Shown here piece after piece: positions 31,242 to 38,751 of a stretch of 41,539 nt of DNA. The stretch covers positions 1 through 41,539 of the forward strand of contig JAODBO010000150.1 of assembly GCA_025464005.1 (NCBI GenBank). The letters are read 5' to 3'. The stretch is from Acidimicrobiaceae bacterium (GTDB taxonomy: Bacteria; Actinomycetota; Acidimicrobiia; Acidimicrobiales; Bog-793). A program made the translations under genes and the position numbers. The notes under the pieces are model-generated. The model saw only the letters and a program-made list of their open reading frames with translations, was not told where the DNA came from and searched no databases. Numbering within the stretch: the stretch's first letter is position 1; every line of letters starts with the position of its first letter.

Positions 31242-32354
31242 TCCGAGAACGGGAATGAGCTTGCGGCCGTCGGCCGGCCCACGCTTGCGGCTCACCCGCG
31301 AGAGCTTCTCGAGCAGGGGCAGGACGCCCGGGTCGTCGGTGACCGGCCGGGTCTCGACGGAGCCGTCGGCGATCATCGCTGAGAGCACCTCGGCGCCACG
31401 ATCGGTGCGCACGAGCGTAAGCGTCCAGTCGGGAAACGCCCCGATCCCGCCCGTAGAGAGATCGGCGTGCTCGGCTGCGAAGTCCGGGCACTGCAGGCAG
31501 CCCTCACGGGTCCAGGCCCTCGCCTGCTTCAAGGGAATCTCGTGGTAGCCGCCGTCGCGGGTCCACACCTGGAAGACACCCTTGATGTTCATCTTCACCA
31601 TGTCGGCGCGCGCGATCCCGTACTCCGCCTCGAACAGCTCCGGGAAGATGGCGTCGTCGAAGGTCTTCGAGCAGAGCAGTCCGATGGTGAGCTGGAACCG
31701 CCGGGCCACCTTGCCGGCCCGCCGGGCCGTCATCGCACCGGGGGCCGACGCTTGGCAGCCCATTCCGACGAGGCCGAGCCGCTCCGCCCCGCCGGTCGTC
31801 GCCTCTGAGTACGCGAGCGTGTTCGCCGAGTAGGTGTAGCGCGATCCGGCCGCGGCGAGGACCTCGGCCCGGGTGCGGGCGACGCCCGGGATCGCCTTCC
31901 AGCTCGTGCCGTCGCCCTCGAGGTAGGAGACGAGCGCTGCGTCGATGAGGTCGCGCTCGAGTGCCCAGATGAGGATCGCGGACACGAGCCCGCCGTCCTG
32001 GCCGGCGGCCAGCAGCTCGGGATCGGTCGCCCGTGCCAGCACCACCTCGCGGGCGATGCCGTAGACCTCGTCGGCCTCGCGAGGTCGCCCGAACATGTGC
32101 GTGTCGATCTCGGGCTCCCAGTCCCGAAAGCGCGGACACGCCCGTGTGCACAGCGTGCAGCCTCGCTGGCCGTGGGTGCAGTCCTGCGGGCCGCCGTCCT
32201 CGTCGACGTGGAAGGGCAGATAGTGGCCGTCCGCGTCGTCGTAGCCGAGCACGTCGTAGGGGCAGACGACGACACAGGCGGCGCATCCGGTACATGCCCC
32301 GCTCGTGACGACCTCGGTGAACAGCTCGGCCCACTGCGGCTTCTCGGGAGGCAT
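31236..32354 (-). CDS. Coenzyme F420 hydrogenase/dehydrogenase beta-subunit (FrhB) family protein
   Basis: 372 residues. FrhB-family proteins move electrons between F420, FAD and iron-sulfur clusters. An N-terminal ferredoxin-like cluster is GACTGCAACVVVCPYDVLGY (residues 19-38), and a second set of Cys is in CTHGQRGCTLCTRACPRFRD near 57-76. The catalytic domain has GQDGGLVSAILIWALERDLI, LVGMGCQASAPGAMTARR and LTIGLLCSKTFDDAIF, and near the C-terminus EGCLQCPDFAAEHADLSTGG. The start is ATG 32352-32354, 7 bp behind the bcp stop, so both are probably co-transcribed. The true reaction is unknown; relatives reduce or oxidise chlorophyll precursors, sulfite or quinones. Confidence 0.85.
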   Translation of the reverse strand: MPPEKPQWAELFTEVVTSGACTGCAACVVVCPYDVLGYDDADGHYLPFHVDEDGGPQDCTHGQRGCTLCTRACPRFRDWEPEIDTHMFGRPREADEVYGIAREVVLARATDPELLAAGQDGGLVSAILIWALERDLIDAALVSYLEGDGTSWKAIPGVARTRAEVLAAAGSRYTYSANTLAYSEATTGGAERLGLVGMGCQASAPGAMTARRAGKVARRFQLTIGLLCSKTFDDAIFPELFEAEYGIARADMVKMNIKGVFQVWTRDGGYHEIPLKQARAWTREGCLQCPDFAAEHADLSTGGIGAFPDWTLTLVRTDRGAEVLSAMIADGSVETRPVTDDPGVLPLLEKLSRVSRKRGPADGRKLIPVLGG

Positions 32355-32361
32355 CGGATGC

Positions 32362-32826
32362 TCAGCCCTGCACGAGGTCGAGGACCTTCGCAGCGTGGCC
32401 GTCGGCCCGCACGTTGTACCAGGCCTCCTCGATCCGCCCGTCGCTCGAGACGAGGAACGTCGACCGGATCACCCCGACGGACGTCCGCCCGTACATCGTC
32501 TTCTCGCCCCACGACCCGTAGCGCTCCATGACCGAGTGGTCGGAGTCGGTGAGCAGCCGCACCTCGAGCTCGTAGCGCTCGCGAAAGCGCCGATGCGCGG
32601 CAGCTCCGTCGGGGGATATTCCGACGACGTCGACACCCGCGTCGGCAAAGCCCTGGAGCCGGTCGTTGAACTGGCACGCCTCCTTGGTGCAGCCGGGCGT
32701 GTCGTCCGCCGGGTAGAAGTAGACGACGACCCGACGGCCCGTGAAATCTCCGAGCGAGACGGTCTCACCGTCCTGGTCGGGAAGGCTGAAGTCCGGGGCC
32801 TTGTCCCCTGCAACGAGCTTCGCCAT
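32362..32826 (-). CDS. bcp: Peroxiredoxin Bcp/PrxQ
   Basis: 154 residues. It reduces hydrogen peroxide and organic peroxides using thioredoxin. The peroxidatic Cys is in YFYPADDTPGCTKEACQFND, with the resolving Cys five residues later, the classic PrxQ arrangement. The N-terminus VAGDKAPDFSLPDQDGETVS and the later SVGVIRSTFLVSSDGRIEEA are family-typical. ATG 32824-32826 follows AGGAGGA by about 5 nt. It forms an operon with the FrhB gene and diverges from the DEAD-box helicase across 159 bp. Confidence 0.94.
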   Translation of the reverse strand: MAKLVAGDKAPDFSLPDQDGETVSLGDFTGRRVVVYFYPADDTPGCTKEACQFNDRLQGFADAGVDVVGISPDGAAAHRRFRERYELEVRLLTDSDHSVMERYGSWGEKTMYGRTSVGVIRSTFLVSSDGRIEEAWYNVRADGHAAKVLDLVQG

Positions 32827-32985
32827 TTGGTCCTCCTCGTGGCCGTGAGACCGCCCGTCGGGGCGGTGAGGCGAGGATACACACGCCGGCCGGAGCGCCC
32901 GGAGCCGACCCGGGCCGCTCGAGGACGGCGCCCCACCAGACTCGCGCGAATCGCCTGCTCCTATGGAGGTGGCAGACTCTTAGCA

Positions 32986-34173
32986 GTGACCACGCTCCCC
33001 TCCTTCGCTTCGCTCGGGGTCGACCGAAAGCTCGTCGACTCCCTCGAGGCGGCCGGCATATCGACACCGTTCCCCGTCCAGGCCCTGACCATCCCAGACG
33101 CGATCGGCGGGCGCGACGTCTGCGGCAAGGCCAAGACCGGCTCCGGCAAGACGCTCGCGTTCGGCCTTCCCATGCTCATGCGCACCCCGCGTGCCAAGCC
33201 GAGCCAGCCGCTGTCTCTCGTCCTCGTACCGACGAGGGAGCTGGCCGTCCAGGTGACCGAGGTGCTCGAACCGCTCGGCAAGGCCATCGAGCGCCGCGTC
33301 GGGGCCGTCTACGGCGGGGCGGACCTCGACAAGCAGGTCAGGCTTTTGGAGAAGGGGCTCGACGTCGTGATCGCGACGCCGGGACGGCTCATCGACCTCG
33401 CGGACCGAGGTGCGATCGACCTCTCGTGCATCACGACGCTCGTCGTCGACGAGGCCGACCGCATGGCTGACATGGGCTTCATGCCCCAGGTCGAGTGGCT
33501 CTTGCGCCACATGACCGCCGAGCGCCAGACGCTGCTCTTCTCGGCCACGCTCGACTCGGCGGTCGACATGCTCGTGAAGCGCTACCTGAGCGACCCGGTG
33601 TTCCACGAGATCCAGTCGAACCAGGTCACCGTCGACGAGATGGAGCACCGTTTCCTGAAGGTCCACCAGCTCGACAAGGCCAAGGTCACAGCCGCGATCG
33701 CGGGGGGCGCGGACAAGACGATCGTCTTCGTCCGGACCAAGCGTGGCGCCGACCGCCTCGTCGACGACCTGCGTGAGAACGGGGTCCACGCGGCTGCAAT
33801 CCACGGAGATCTTCGCCAGGGTTTGCGAGAGCGCGGCCTGTCGGACTTTTCCGCGGGCAAGTTGACCACCCTCGTCGCCACCGACGTCGCCGCCCGAGGT
33901 CTCGACATCGACGGGGTCGACGTCGTCGTGCACTACGACCCGCCGGAGGACCACAAGGCGTATCTCCATCGATCCGGGCGGACCGCCCGCGCCGGCGAGA
34001 GCGGCATCGTCGTCACCCTCGTGCTCTGGGATCAAGAGCTCGCAGTAGAGCGCCTACAGAAGCGACTCGGCCTGCGCCTCGGGATGGTCGAAGTCTTCTC
34101 GAACGATCTCCGGCTGAAGGACCTCGCGAACTGGTCGACCGAGGACGGGAGCGGAGCGGAAGCGACCCGGTGA
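32986..34173 (+). CDS. DEAD-box RNA helicase
   Basis: 395 residues, a minimal DEAD-box protein of RhlE type without a C-terminal extension. It unwinds RNA in ribosome assembly or decay. Motifs in order: Q-motif with FPVQALTIPDAIGG, motif I AKTGSGKTLAFGLPML, Ia VPTRELAVQV, Ib TPGRLIDL, II VVDEADRMADMGF, III LFSATLDSAV, IV IVFVRTKRGADRL, V ATDVAARGLDIDGVDVV, VI HRSGRTARAGESG. The GTG at 32986 begins TTLPSFASLGVDRKLVDSLE, the usual family start. Its stop overlaps the next start as GTGA. Confidence 0.93.
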   Translation: MTTLPSFASLGVDRKLVDSLEAAGISTPFPVQALTIPDAIGGRDVCGKAKTGSGKTLAFGLPMLMRTPRAKPSQPLSLVLVPTRELAVQVTEVLEPLGKAIERRVGAVYGGADLDKQVRLLEKGLDVVIATPGRLIDLADRGAIDLSCITTLVVDEADRMADMGFMPQVEWLLRHMTAERQTLLFSATLDSAVDMLVKRYLSDPVFHEIQSNQVTVDEMEHRFLKVHQLDKAKVTAAIAGGADKTIVFVRTKRGADRLVDDLRENGVHAAAIHGDLRQGLRERGLSDFSAGKLTTLVATDVAARGLDIDGVDVVVHYDPPEDHKAYLHRSGRTARAGESGIVVTLVLWDQELAVERLQKRLGLRLGMVEVFSNDLRLKDLANWSTEDGSGAEATR

Positions 34174-34913
34174 CCGTCGACTCCTCGCCGGCAGCTCCTG
34201 GCGAGGATCGCGTCTACTGCCGGCAACTACTCGCCGGGCGCGATTTTGCCCGCGGGGACGAGTTCGCAGGCCAGATGGCGAACTTCGTGTACGCGCTCGG
34301 GGATCGCTCGACCGGCCAGGCCCTGCTCGTCGATCCCGCCTACGCGCCCCGCGAGCTCGTCGACCTCCTCGCGGCGGACGATATGCGCCTTGTCGGCGCG
34401 GTGCTCACGCACTACCACGCCGACCACGCCGGGGGCGCGATCTTCGGCCACGCGATCGCCGGCATCACGAGCCTGCTCGAGGAGGTCGACGTCCCCGTGC
34501 ACGTCCAGCGGGACGAGGTGGAGTGGGTGATCGAGACGACGGGGCTCACGCCGAGCTCCTTGACTTCCCACGGGGCCGGGGACGTCGTCGAGGTCGGCGC
34601 AGTGGCGATAACCTTGCTGCACACACCGGGCCACACTCCGGGCAGTCAGTGCGTGCTCGTCGGTCGGCGCCTCGTGACCGGCGACACGCTCTTCATCGAC
34701 GGCTGCGGCCGCACGGATCTGCCTGGCGGCGACGGTCTCGCGCTCTACGACAGCATCGTGAACACGATTGGCTCGCTGCCCGACACGACGGCGGTGCTCC
34801 CCGGTCACGACTACTCCCGGGTGGCGAGCGCCGAGCTCGGGACGCTCCGGAGCACCAATCCGGTGCTCGTCCCCCGAGCCGCTGCCTCGTGGATCGCCGC
34901 GTTCACGAGCTGA
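34170..34913 (+). CDS. Metallo-beta-lactamase-fold hydrolase (glyoxalase II/persulfide dioxygenase-like)
   Basis: 247 residues. The metal ligands are visible in LTHYHADHAGGA (HxHxDH), TLLHTPGHTPGSQCVLVGRR, LVTGDTLFIDGCGRTDLPGG and VLPGHDYSRVASAELG. The GCGRTD phrase is typical of ETHE1-type persulfide dioxygenases, which use iron and oxygen to turn glutathione or low-molecular-weight persulfides into sulfite; hydroxyacylglutathione hydrolase is the alternative. There is no attached rhodanese domain. The GTG start overlaps the helicase stop (GTGA). About 96 bp separate it from the encapsulin operon. Confidence 0.82.
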   Translation: MTVDSSPAAPGEDRVYCRQLLAGRDFARGDEFAGQMANFVYALGDRSTGQALLVDPAYAPRELVDLLAADDMRLVGAVLTHYHADHAGGAIFGHAIAGITSLLEEVDVPVHVQRDEVEWVIETTGLTPSSLTSHGAGDVVEVGAVAITLLHTPGHTPGSQCVLVGRRLVTGDTLFIDGCGRTDLPGGDGLALYDSIVNTIGSLPDTTAVLPGHDYSRVASAELGTLRSTNPVLVPRAAASWIAAFTS

Positions 34914-34929
34914 CGCGGGCTCCGGTCGT

Positions 34930-34935
34930 TAGGAT
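34930..34935 (+). promoter_or_regulatory. -10 box TAGGAT of the encapsulin operon
   Basis: TAGGAT lies 74 nt upstream of the encapsulated-ferritin ATG. Transcription would start near 34942, exactly where a small hairpin CGGGCA/TGCCCG (34942-34947, 34955-34960) begins, so the mRNA would carry a stem at its 5' end. No clear -35 or iron-box palindrome is seen. Confidence 0.4.
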
Positions 34936-35009
34936 CGGCAGCGGGCAAGACAGCTGCCCGGTGCATGCAACCAGAAGCGACGTTCGCGTCTCACGCTGGG
35001 AGGTACCCG

Positions 35010-35405
35010 ATGGCGTCATCGAGTGCAGGGCTCCACGAGCCGGAGGATCGTCTGTCGTCGGAGGCAATCGACCGGCACAGGGCGATCGTCTCGATCATGG
35101 AAGAGCTCGAGGCGGTCGATTGGTACGACCAGCGCGCGGCAGCCGCCGACGACCCCGAGCTGGCGGGGATCCTCGCGCACAATCGAGACGAGGAGAAGGA
35201 GCACGCCGCTATGACCCTCGAGTGGCTCCGGCGCCAGGACCCCGGTCTCAACGAGCAGCTCCGCAGGTACCTGTTCACGACGGCGCCCGTTCTCGAGGTG
35301 GAGGCGCAGGCGTCCGGGTCCGAGGGCGACTCCGGGGCGCAGGCAGTCGCAGCCGAGGGCGCGGGTTCGCTCGGGATCGGAAGCCTGAAGGAGGTCGCAT
35401 CGTGA
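35010..35405 (+). CDS. Encapsulated ferritin-like protein (EncFtn), encapsulin cargo
   Basis: 131 residues. EncFtn oxidises Fe(II) and delivers iron into the encapsulin shell for storage. The two-helix ferritin-like unit is clear: RHRAIVSIMEELEAVDWYDQ (about 23-42) and AHNRDEEKEHAAMTLEWLRR (56-75), with the Glu and ExxH ligands needed to build the iron site at a dimer interface. After a Gly/Ser/Ala-rich linker the C-terminus GSLGIGSLKEVAS is a standard encapsulin targeting peptide. ATG 35010 has a strong GGGAGG 6 nt upstream; an earlier ATG at 34965 lacks one. Its TGA overlaps the shell gene's GTG as GTGA, which couples cargo and shell. Confidence 0.93.
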   Translation: MASSSAGLHEPEDRLSSEAIDRHRAIVSIMEELEAVDWYDQRAAAADDPELAGILAHNRDEEKEHAAMTLEWLRRQDPGLNEQLRRYLFTTAPVLEVEAQASGSEGDSGAQAVAAEGAGSLGIGSLKEVAS

Positions 35406-36205
35406 ACCACCTCCTGCGCTCGCACGCCCCGATCACAACACGGGGCTGGGAGGTCCTCGATAGCGAGGCGCGCGGCCGCCTGCGCACCGGCCTCGCGGCC
35501 CGCAAGCTCGTCGACTTCTCAGGACCGCACGGCTTCGACCACTCCTCGCTCAATCTCGGGCGCGTCAGCGCCGCCATCGAGAGCCCCGTCGAGGGGGTGG
35601 AGGCGAAGGTCCGCCAAGTGCTGCCGCTCGCAGAGATTCGCGTGCCCTTCGCCGTGTCCAGATCGGCACTGCTCGACGTCGAGCGCGGCGCTCCGGAGAT
35701 CGAGCTGGAGCATCTGGACCGTGCCGCCCGCCAGGTGGCTCTCATCGAGAACGTCGCCGTACTGCACGGGTGGGAGGCAGCCGGGATCATCGGGACGACG
35801 GAGGCCTCGGTGCACGAGAGCGTGACGCTCGGCGACAGCTACGCGGCCTATCCCGCCGTCGTGGCACATGCCACCGAGGTACTGCGCATCGCGGGGATCG
35901 ACGGCCCGTACGGGCTCGCTCTCGGACCGGAGGCGTACACCGGCGTCGTCGAGACCTCCGAGCGCGGAGGACACTTGCTCCTCGACCATCTGCGCACGAT
36001 CCTCGGCGGCCCGGTGGTCTGGGCTCCAGGTGTGCGCGGCGGCGTCGTGCTCAGCTTGCGCGGCGGGGACTTCCTGCTCGTATGCGGCGAGGACCTCTCC
36101 ATCGGCTACGACCACCACGACAACGACTCCGTCTCGCTTTACCTCGAGGAGACGTTCACCTTCCAGGTCGCCTCGCCCGACGCCGTGGTCGCGCTAACCC
36201 CCTGA
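35402..36205 (+). CDS. Family 1 encapsulin shell protein
   Basis: 267 residues, HK97-like fold. It self-assembles into an icosahedral protein shell that encloses the ferritin. Family-typical segments are PITTRGWEVLDSEARGRLRT near the N-terminus (the inner helix region that binds cargo peptides), GLAARKLVDFSGPHGFDHSS, EIRVPFAVSRSALLDVERGA, ENVAVLHGWEAAGIIGTTEA, and the C-terminal SIGYDHHDNDSVSLYLEETF with TFQVASPDAVVALT. Length and termini indicate a complete T=1-type shell. The GTG start lies in the cargo stop. A short GCTCG/CGAGC hairpin at 36208-36220 follows the stop. Confidence 0.95.
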   Translation: MNHLLRSHAPITTRGWEVLDSEARGRLRTGLAARKLVDFSGPHGFDHSSLNLGRVSAAIESPVEGVEAKVRQVLPLAEIRVPFAVSRSALLDVERGAPEIELEHLDRAARQVALIENVAVLHGWEAAGIIGTTEASVHESVTLGDSYAAYPAVVAHATEVLRIAGIDGPYGLALGPEAYTGVVETSERGGHLLLDHLRTILGGPVVWAPGVRGGVVLSLRGGDFLLVCGEDLSIGYDHHDNDSVSLYLEETFTFQVASPDAVVALTP

Positions 36206-36493
36206 TCGCTCGGCGCGAGCAATGGCGTCGCTTGCGAGTGCCGTGCGGCTGTGACCGCCCGCATGCCCTCGGCAAGCTCAAGAGGGCGGCTTCGCAAACC
36301 GCTGCCAGAACGGCGCTGTAGCAGTTCGTCGAGACGAAGCGGCACCCATTTGCGGCAATTCTGACGCTCAGCTTTGCCGGGCCGGGCACGGGTCGCTCCG
36401 CTTGGTAGAACAGGCAGATGGGCGAGATCGCATGCGTCGGGGGCACGCACACGACGACGAGGCAGCCTGTCGGCGCGGTCGATCGGCGCGCCG
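36206..36493. other. Gap of 288 bp between encapsulin and hglS
   Basis: It holds the small hairpin at 36208-36220 and otherwise mixed-composition sequence; frames in it are short and lack coding bias. I see no RNA gene or clear promoter. Confidence 0.5.
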
Positions 36494-37897
36494 GTGCCTG
36501 ACGTGCGCACCGTGGCTACCTGGGAGCTGCGTGCCGAGTTCGCTCGGCGCCTCTCCTCGTTATATGGCCACGAGGTGCCGGCCTACAACCTGCTCGTCGA
36601 GGTGTGCCACGAAGTCAACGCCGAGGTACTCGCCCGCGAGGGCGCTGCTGCGGAGCGCCTCGGCTCGATCGGGCGGGTGACCGCCGAGCGCCACGGCGCC
36701 ATCCGGGTCGGCAGCGCTGTCGAGCTCCGCCAGGTCGCGAGGATCTTCGGCGCGCTCGGCATGTTCCCGACCGGCTTCTACGACCTGCGCGACGCCTACC
36801 CGAACCCGATCCCGGTCGTCTCGACCGCGTTCCGCCCGACCGAGAGCGCCGAGCTCGCCCGCAACCCCTTTCGGGTGTTCACCTCGCTGCTCGTCGTCGA
36901 CGACCGGCGATTCTTCGACGCGTCCCTCGAGAAGCGGCTCACGAGCTTCATCGGGCACCGCGAGCTGTTCCCGCCCGAGCTCCTCGCGCTCGCGGATCGA
37001 GCCCGGGACGGCGGTCTAGCGGGCGAGCAGGCCGAGCGTTTCCTCGATCTCGCCACCGGCGCGTTCGCGCTGTCGAGCTCGCCGGTGGAGCGCGCCTGGT
37101 ACGCGGAGCTGGAAGCGATATCCGCAGTCGCCGCCGATATCGGTGGCATCACGACGACCCATGTGAACCACCTGACGCCGCGTGTGCTCGACATCGACGC
37201 GCTGTACGCGCGCATGGGCGCGCGTGGCATCGCAATGATCGACGAGATCCAAGGGCCGCCAGCCTGGGCCGGGCCGAGCGTGCTGTTGCGTCAGACGTCG
37301 TTCAAGGCCCTGGCGGAGCAGCGGATGTTCCGGGAGCCCGATGGCAACGTCTCGCCGGGTGAGCTACGCGTCCGCTTCGGAGAGGTCGAGGCCCGCGGCG
37401 TCGCGCTCACCGCCGCGGGTCGCGAGCGCTACGACGCGCTGACGGCCGAGACCGACAGACTCTTCGCGGCTGGCACAGGCGCGAGCCGCCAGGAGATCGG
37501 CGCAGAGGTCTGGGCGCGCGGCTTCCCGAGCGACGAGGTGTCGCTCGCCCGCCAGGACCTCGCCTACTTCGCCTTCCGGGTCGATCCAGATCGCCGGCGG
37601 GACGGCTCGGCTCCGCCGATTGATCTCGCCGGCCTTCTCGACGGGGAATGGGTGTTCGCCGAACCGATCGTCTACGAGGACTTCCTCCCACGCTCGGCTG
37701 CCGGGATCTTCTCCTCGAACCTGACGGGACCGAGCAGTCTCTCCTCGACCGAGCAGGGCCAAGAGCGAGACGTGACCTGGCTCGCCGAGATGCTTGAGAC
37801 CGATATCAGCGCTCCAGAGGAGCTATACGGCGCGGAGCGCGCCCGTTCGCTCGCGCTCGTGGCGGATCGGCTCGGAATCTCGGCACCGGTCGGCTGA
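36494..37897 (+). CDS. hglS: 2-Oxoadipate dioxygenase/decarboxylase HglS (DUF1338/YdcJ family)
   Basis: 467 residues. HglS converts 2-oxoadipate to D-2-hydroxyglutarate in lysine breakdown, using Fe(II) and O2. The metal-binding His positions are in VTAERHGAIRVGSAVELRQV and GGITTTHVNHLTPRVLDIDA. Other family landmarks are GMFPTGFYDLRDAYPNPIPV, STAFRPTESAELARNPFRVF and VLLRQTSFKALAEQR. The start is taken as GTG 36494 (PDVRTVATWELRAEFARR); GTG 36503 is possible, and neither has a strong ribosome-binding site. No other lysine-catabolic gene is present in the window, so its pathway partners must lie elsewhere. Confidence 0.88.
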   Translation: MPDVRTVATWELRAEFARRLSSLYGHEVPAYNLLVEVCHEVNAEVLAREGAAAERLGSIGRVTAERHGAIRVGSAVELRQVARIFGALGMFPTGFYDLRDAYPNPIPVVSTAFRPTESAELARNPFRVFTSLLVVDDRRFFDASLEKRLTSFIGHRELFPPELLALADRARDGGLAGEQAERFLDLATGAFALSSSPVERAWYAELEAISAVAADIGGITTTHVNHLTPRVLDIDALYARMGARGIAMIDEIQGPPAWAGPSVLLRQTSFKALAEQRMFREPDGNVSPGELRVRFGEVEARGVALTAAGRERYDALTAETDRLFAAGTGASRQEIGAEVWARGFPSDEVSLARQDLAYFAFRVDPDRRRDGSAPPIDLAGLLDGEWVFAEPIVYEDFLPRSAAGIFSSNLTGPSSLSSTEQGQERDVTWLAEMLETDISAPEELYGAERARSLALVADRLGISAPVG

Positions 37898-38127
37898 CAC
37901 AACGACCGCTGTCCTCGCGCTGCCCATCCTTCGCGTGCCGATCGCTCGCTCACGCCCCGAGTGGAACCTCTTCTTTCTGACACTCCGGCGACGGCGAGTA
38001 CGCGGATCGGCACCCGCCGCTGCGGTCTTGCAAATGACCCCGATGTCCGGGCGCTAGCCTTCGTTTCGCGGTTTCGCCGGGTTGACCCCCGGGTTTGTCC
38101 TATGCGTCCGCTCCGTTCACATAGTCC

Positions 38128-38203
38128 GCTCCCGTAGCTCAGGGGATAGAGCAGTGGTTTCCTAAACCGCGTGTCGCAGGTTCGAATCCTGCCGGGGGCA
38201 CCA
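38128..38203 (+). tRNA. tRNA-Arg, anticodon CCT (reads AGG)
   Basis: The 76-nt sequence starts GCTCCCGTAGCTCAGGGGAT and folds into a full cloverleaf. The acceptor stem GCTCCCG pairs with CGGGGGC, the anticodon stem GTGGT/ACCGC encloses TTCCTAA with anticodon CCT, and the T arm is GCAGG-TTCGAAT-CCTGC. Discriminator A and an encoded CCA (38201-38203) follow. tRNA genes of this kind are common integration sites; the DNA to the right carries repeats and lower-GC genes. Confidence 0.97.
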
Positions 38204-38264
38204 GATAAGAAAGTCCTGGTAGACATGCTAAACCGGCTAGTCTGAGAGGGCTTTCGTTGCGTAG

Positions 38265-38308
38265 TTGCCCATGGCTTGCCCATGGCTTGCCCATGGCTTG
38301 CCCATGGG
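38265..38308. repeat. Four tandem copies of an 11-bp unit
   Basis: TTGCCCATGGC is repeated at 38265-38275, 38276-38286 and 38287-38297, with a fourth copy differing in its last base at 38298-38308. Each unit carries the palindrome CCATGG, and the period is close to one helical turn, so a protein would meet the same face of the DNA four times. Confidence 0.9.
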
Positions 38309-38324
38309 GCCTCACCCTATCTAT

Positions 38325-38350
38325 CGGTCTCAGCATTTCTCGGTCTCAGC
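38325..38350. repeat. Pair of 10-bp direct repeats
   Basis: CGGTCTCAGC occurs at 38325-38334 and 38341-38350, separated by 6 bp. It lies just beyond the 11-bp repeats, 120-150 bp downstream of the tRNA 3' end, where integrase arm-type or excisionase sites would lie in an attachment region. Confidence 0.7.
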
Positions 38351-38751
38351 TGTGAACACTCGAAGCACCACGCCGGCGGTATGTGACCGTGATTCGCTGG
38401 GCGCGAAATTCGCGCTCACCTCCTCAAAGTGGAGCTGACGCAAGCCTTTCGCGTTCGGCCTTCACTCCCTTGCTCGAACACCGCGCTGGAATCCAAGGGG
38501 AGGGCATCCCGCTCGTCCTTCTTGGATTTGGTGTCGGGGGCGCGATCACGAACTTCCTCGCCGGCGTGACCGTGCGGCGGTTCCTTCGCGCGACCTTTGT
38601 GGGTCGATTGAGCCGACGGTTGCATGATCGGGAAGAACATGAAGCGAAGGAGCCGGTCCGTCGTGGATCCGAGTTCCAAGTCCTGGTCAGCGGCGAGGTT
38701 CGGAATCCCGCTCCCTCGGCGCTGTTGGCACCGCAATAATGGGGCTCTGTC

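Larger units (their letters stand above)
38204..38751. other. 548-bp repeat-bearing non-coding stretch next to tRNA-Arg
   Basis: It begins with two sets of short direct repeats (38265-38308 and 38325-38350). To the right, about 38400-38740, two frames are open, one on each strand, but their protein sequences are low-complexity mirror images of each other and neither is convincing. The plus frame ends at 38739, just before the next gene, overlapping an AATAAT box (38735-38740) that probably is the -10 of that gene. I read the stretch as an integration scar or regulatory region. Confidence 0.45.

Noticed and set aside
38265..38308. 11-bp tandem repeats considered as a CRISPR-like array
   Set aside because: The units abut with no spacers and are far too short.
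38139..38336. Minus-strand frame with PPAGFEPATRGLGNHCSIP across the tRNA
   Set aside because: This is the well-known false protein produced by translating tRNA genes in reverse.
38383..38739. 118-codon plus frame (and a mirror minus frame) left of the flavoprotein gene
   Set aside because: Neither strand is convincing as protein, no ribosome-binding site is seen, and the end overlaps a likely -10 box; kept only as part of the non-coding stretch.
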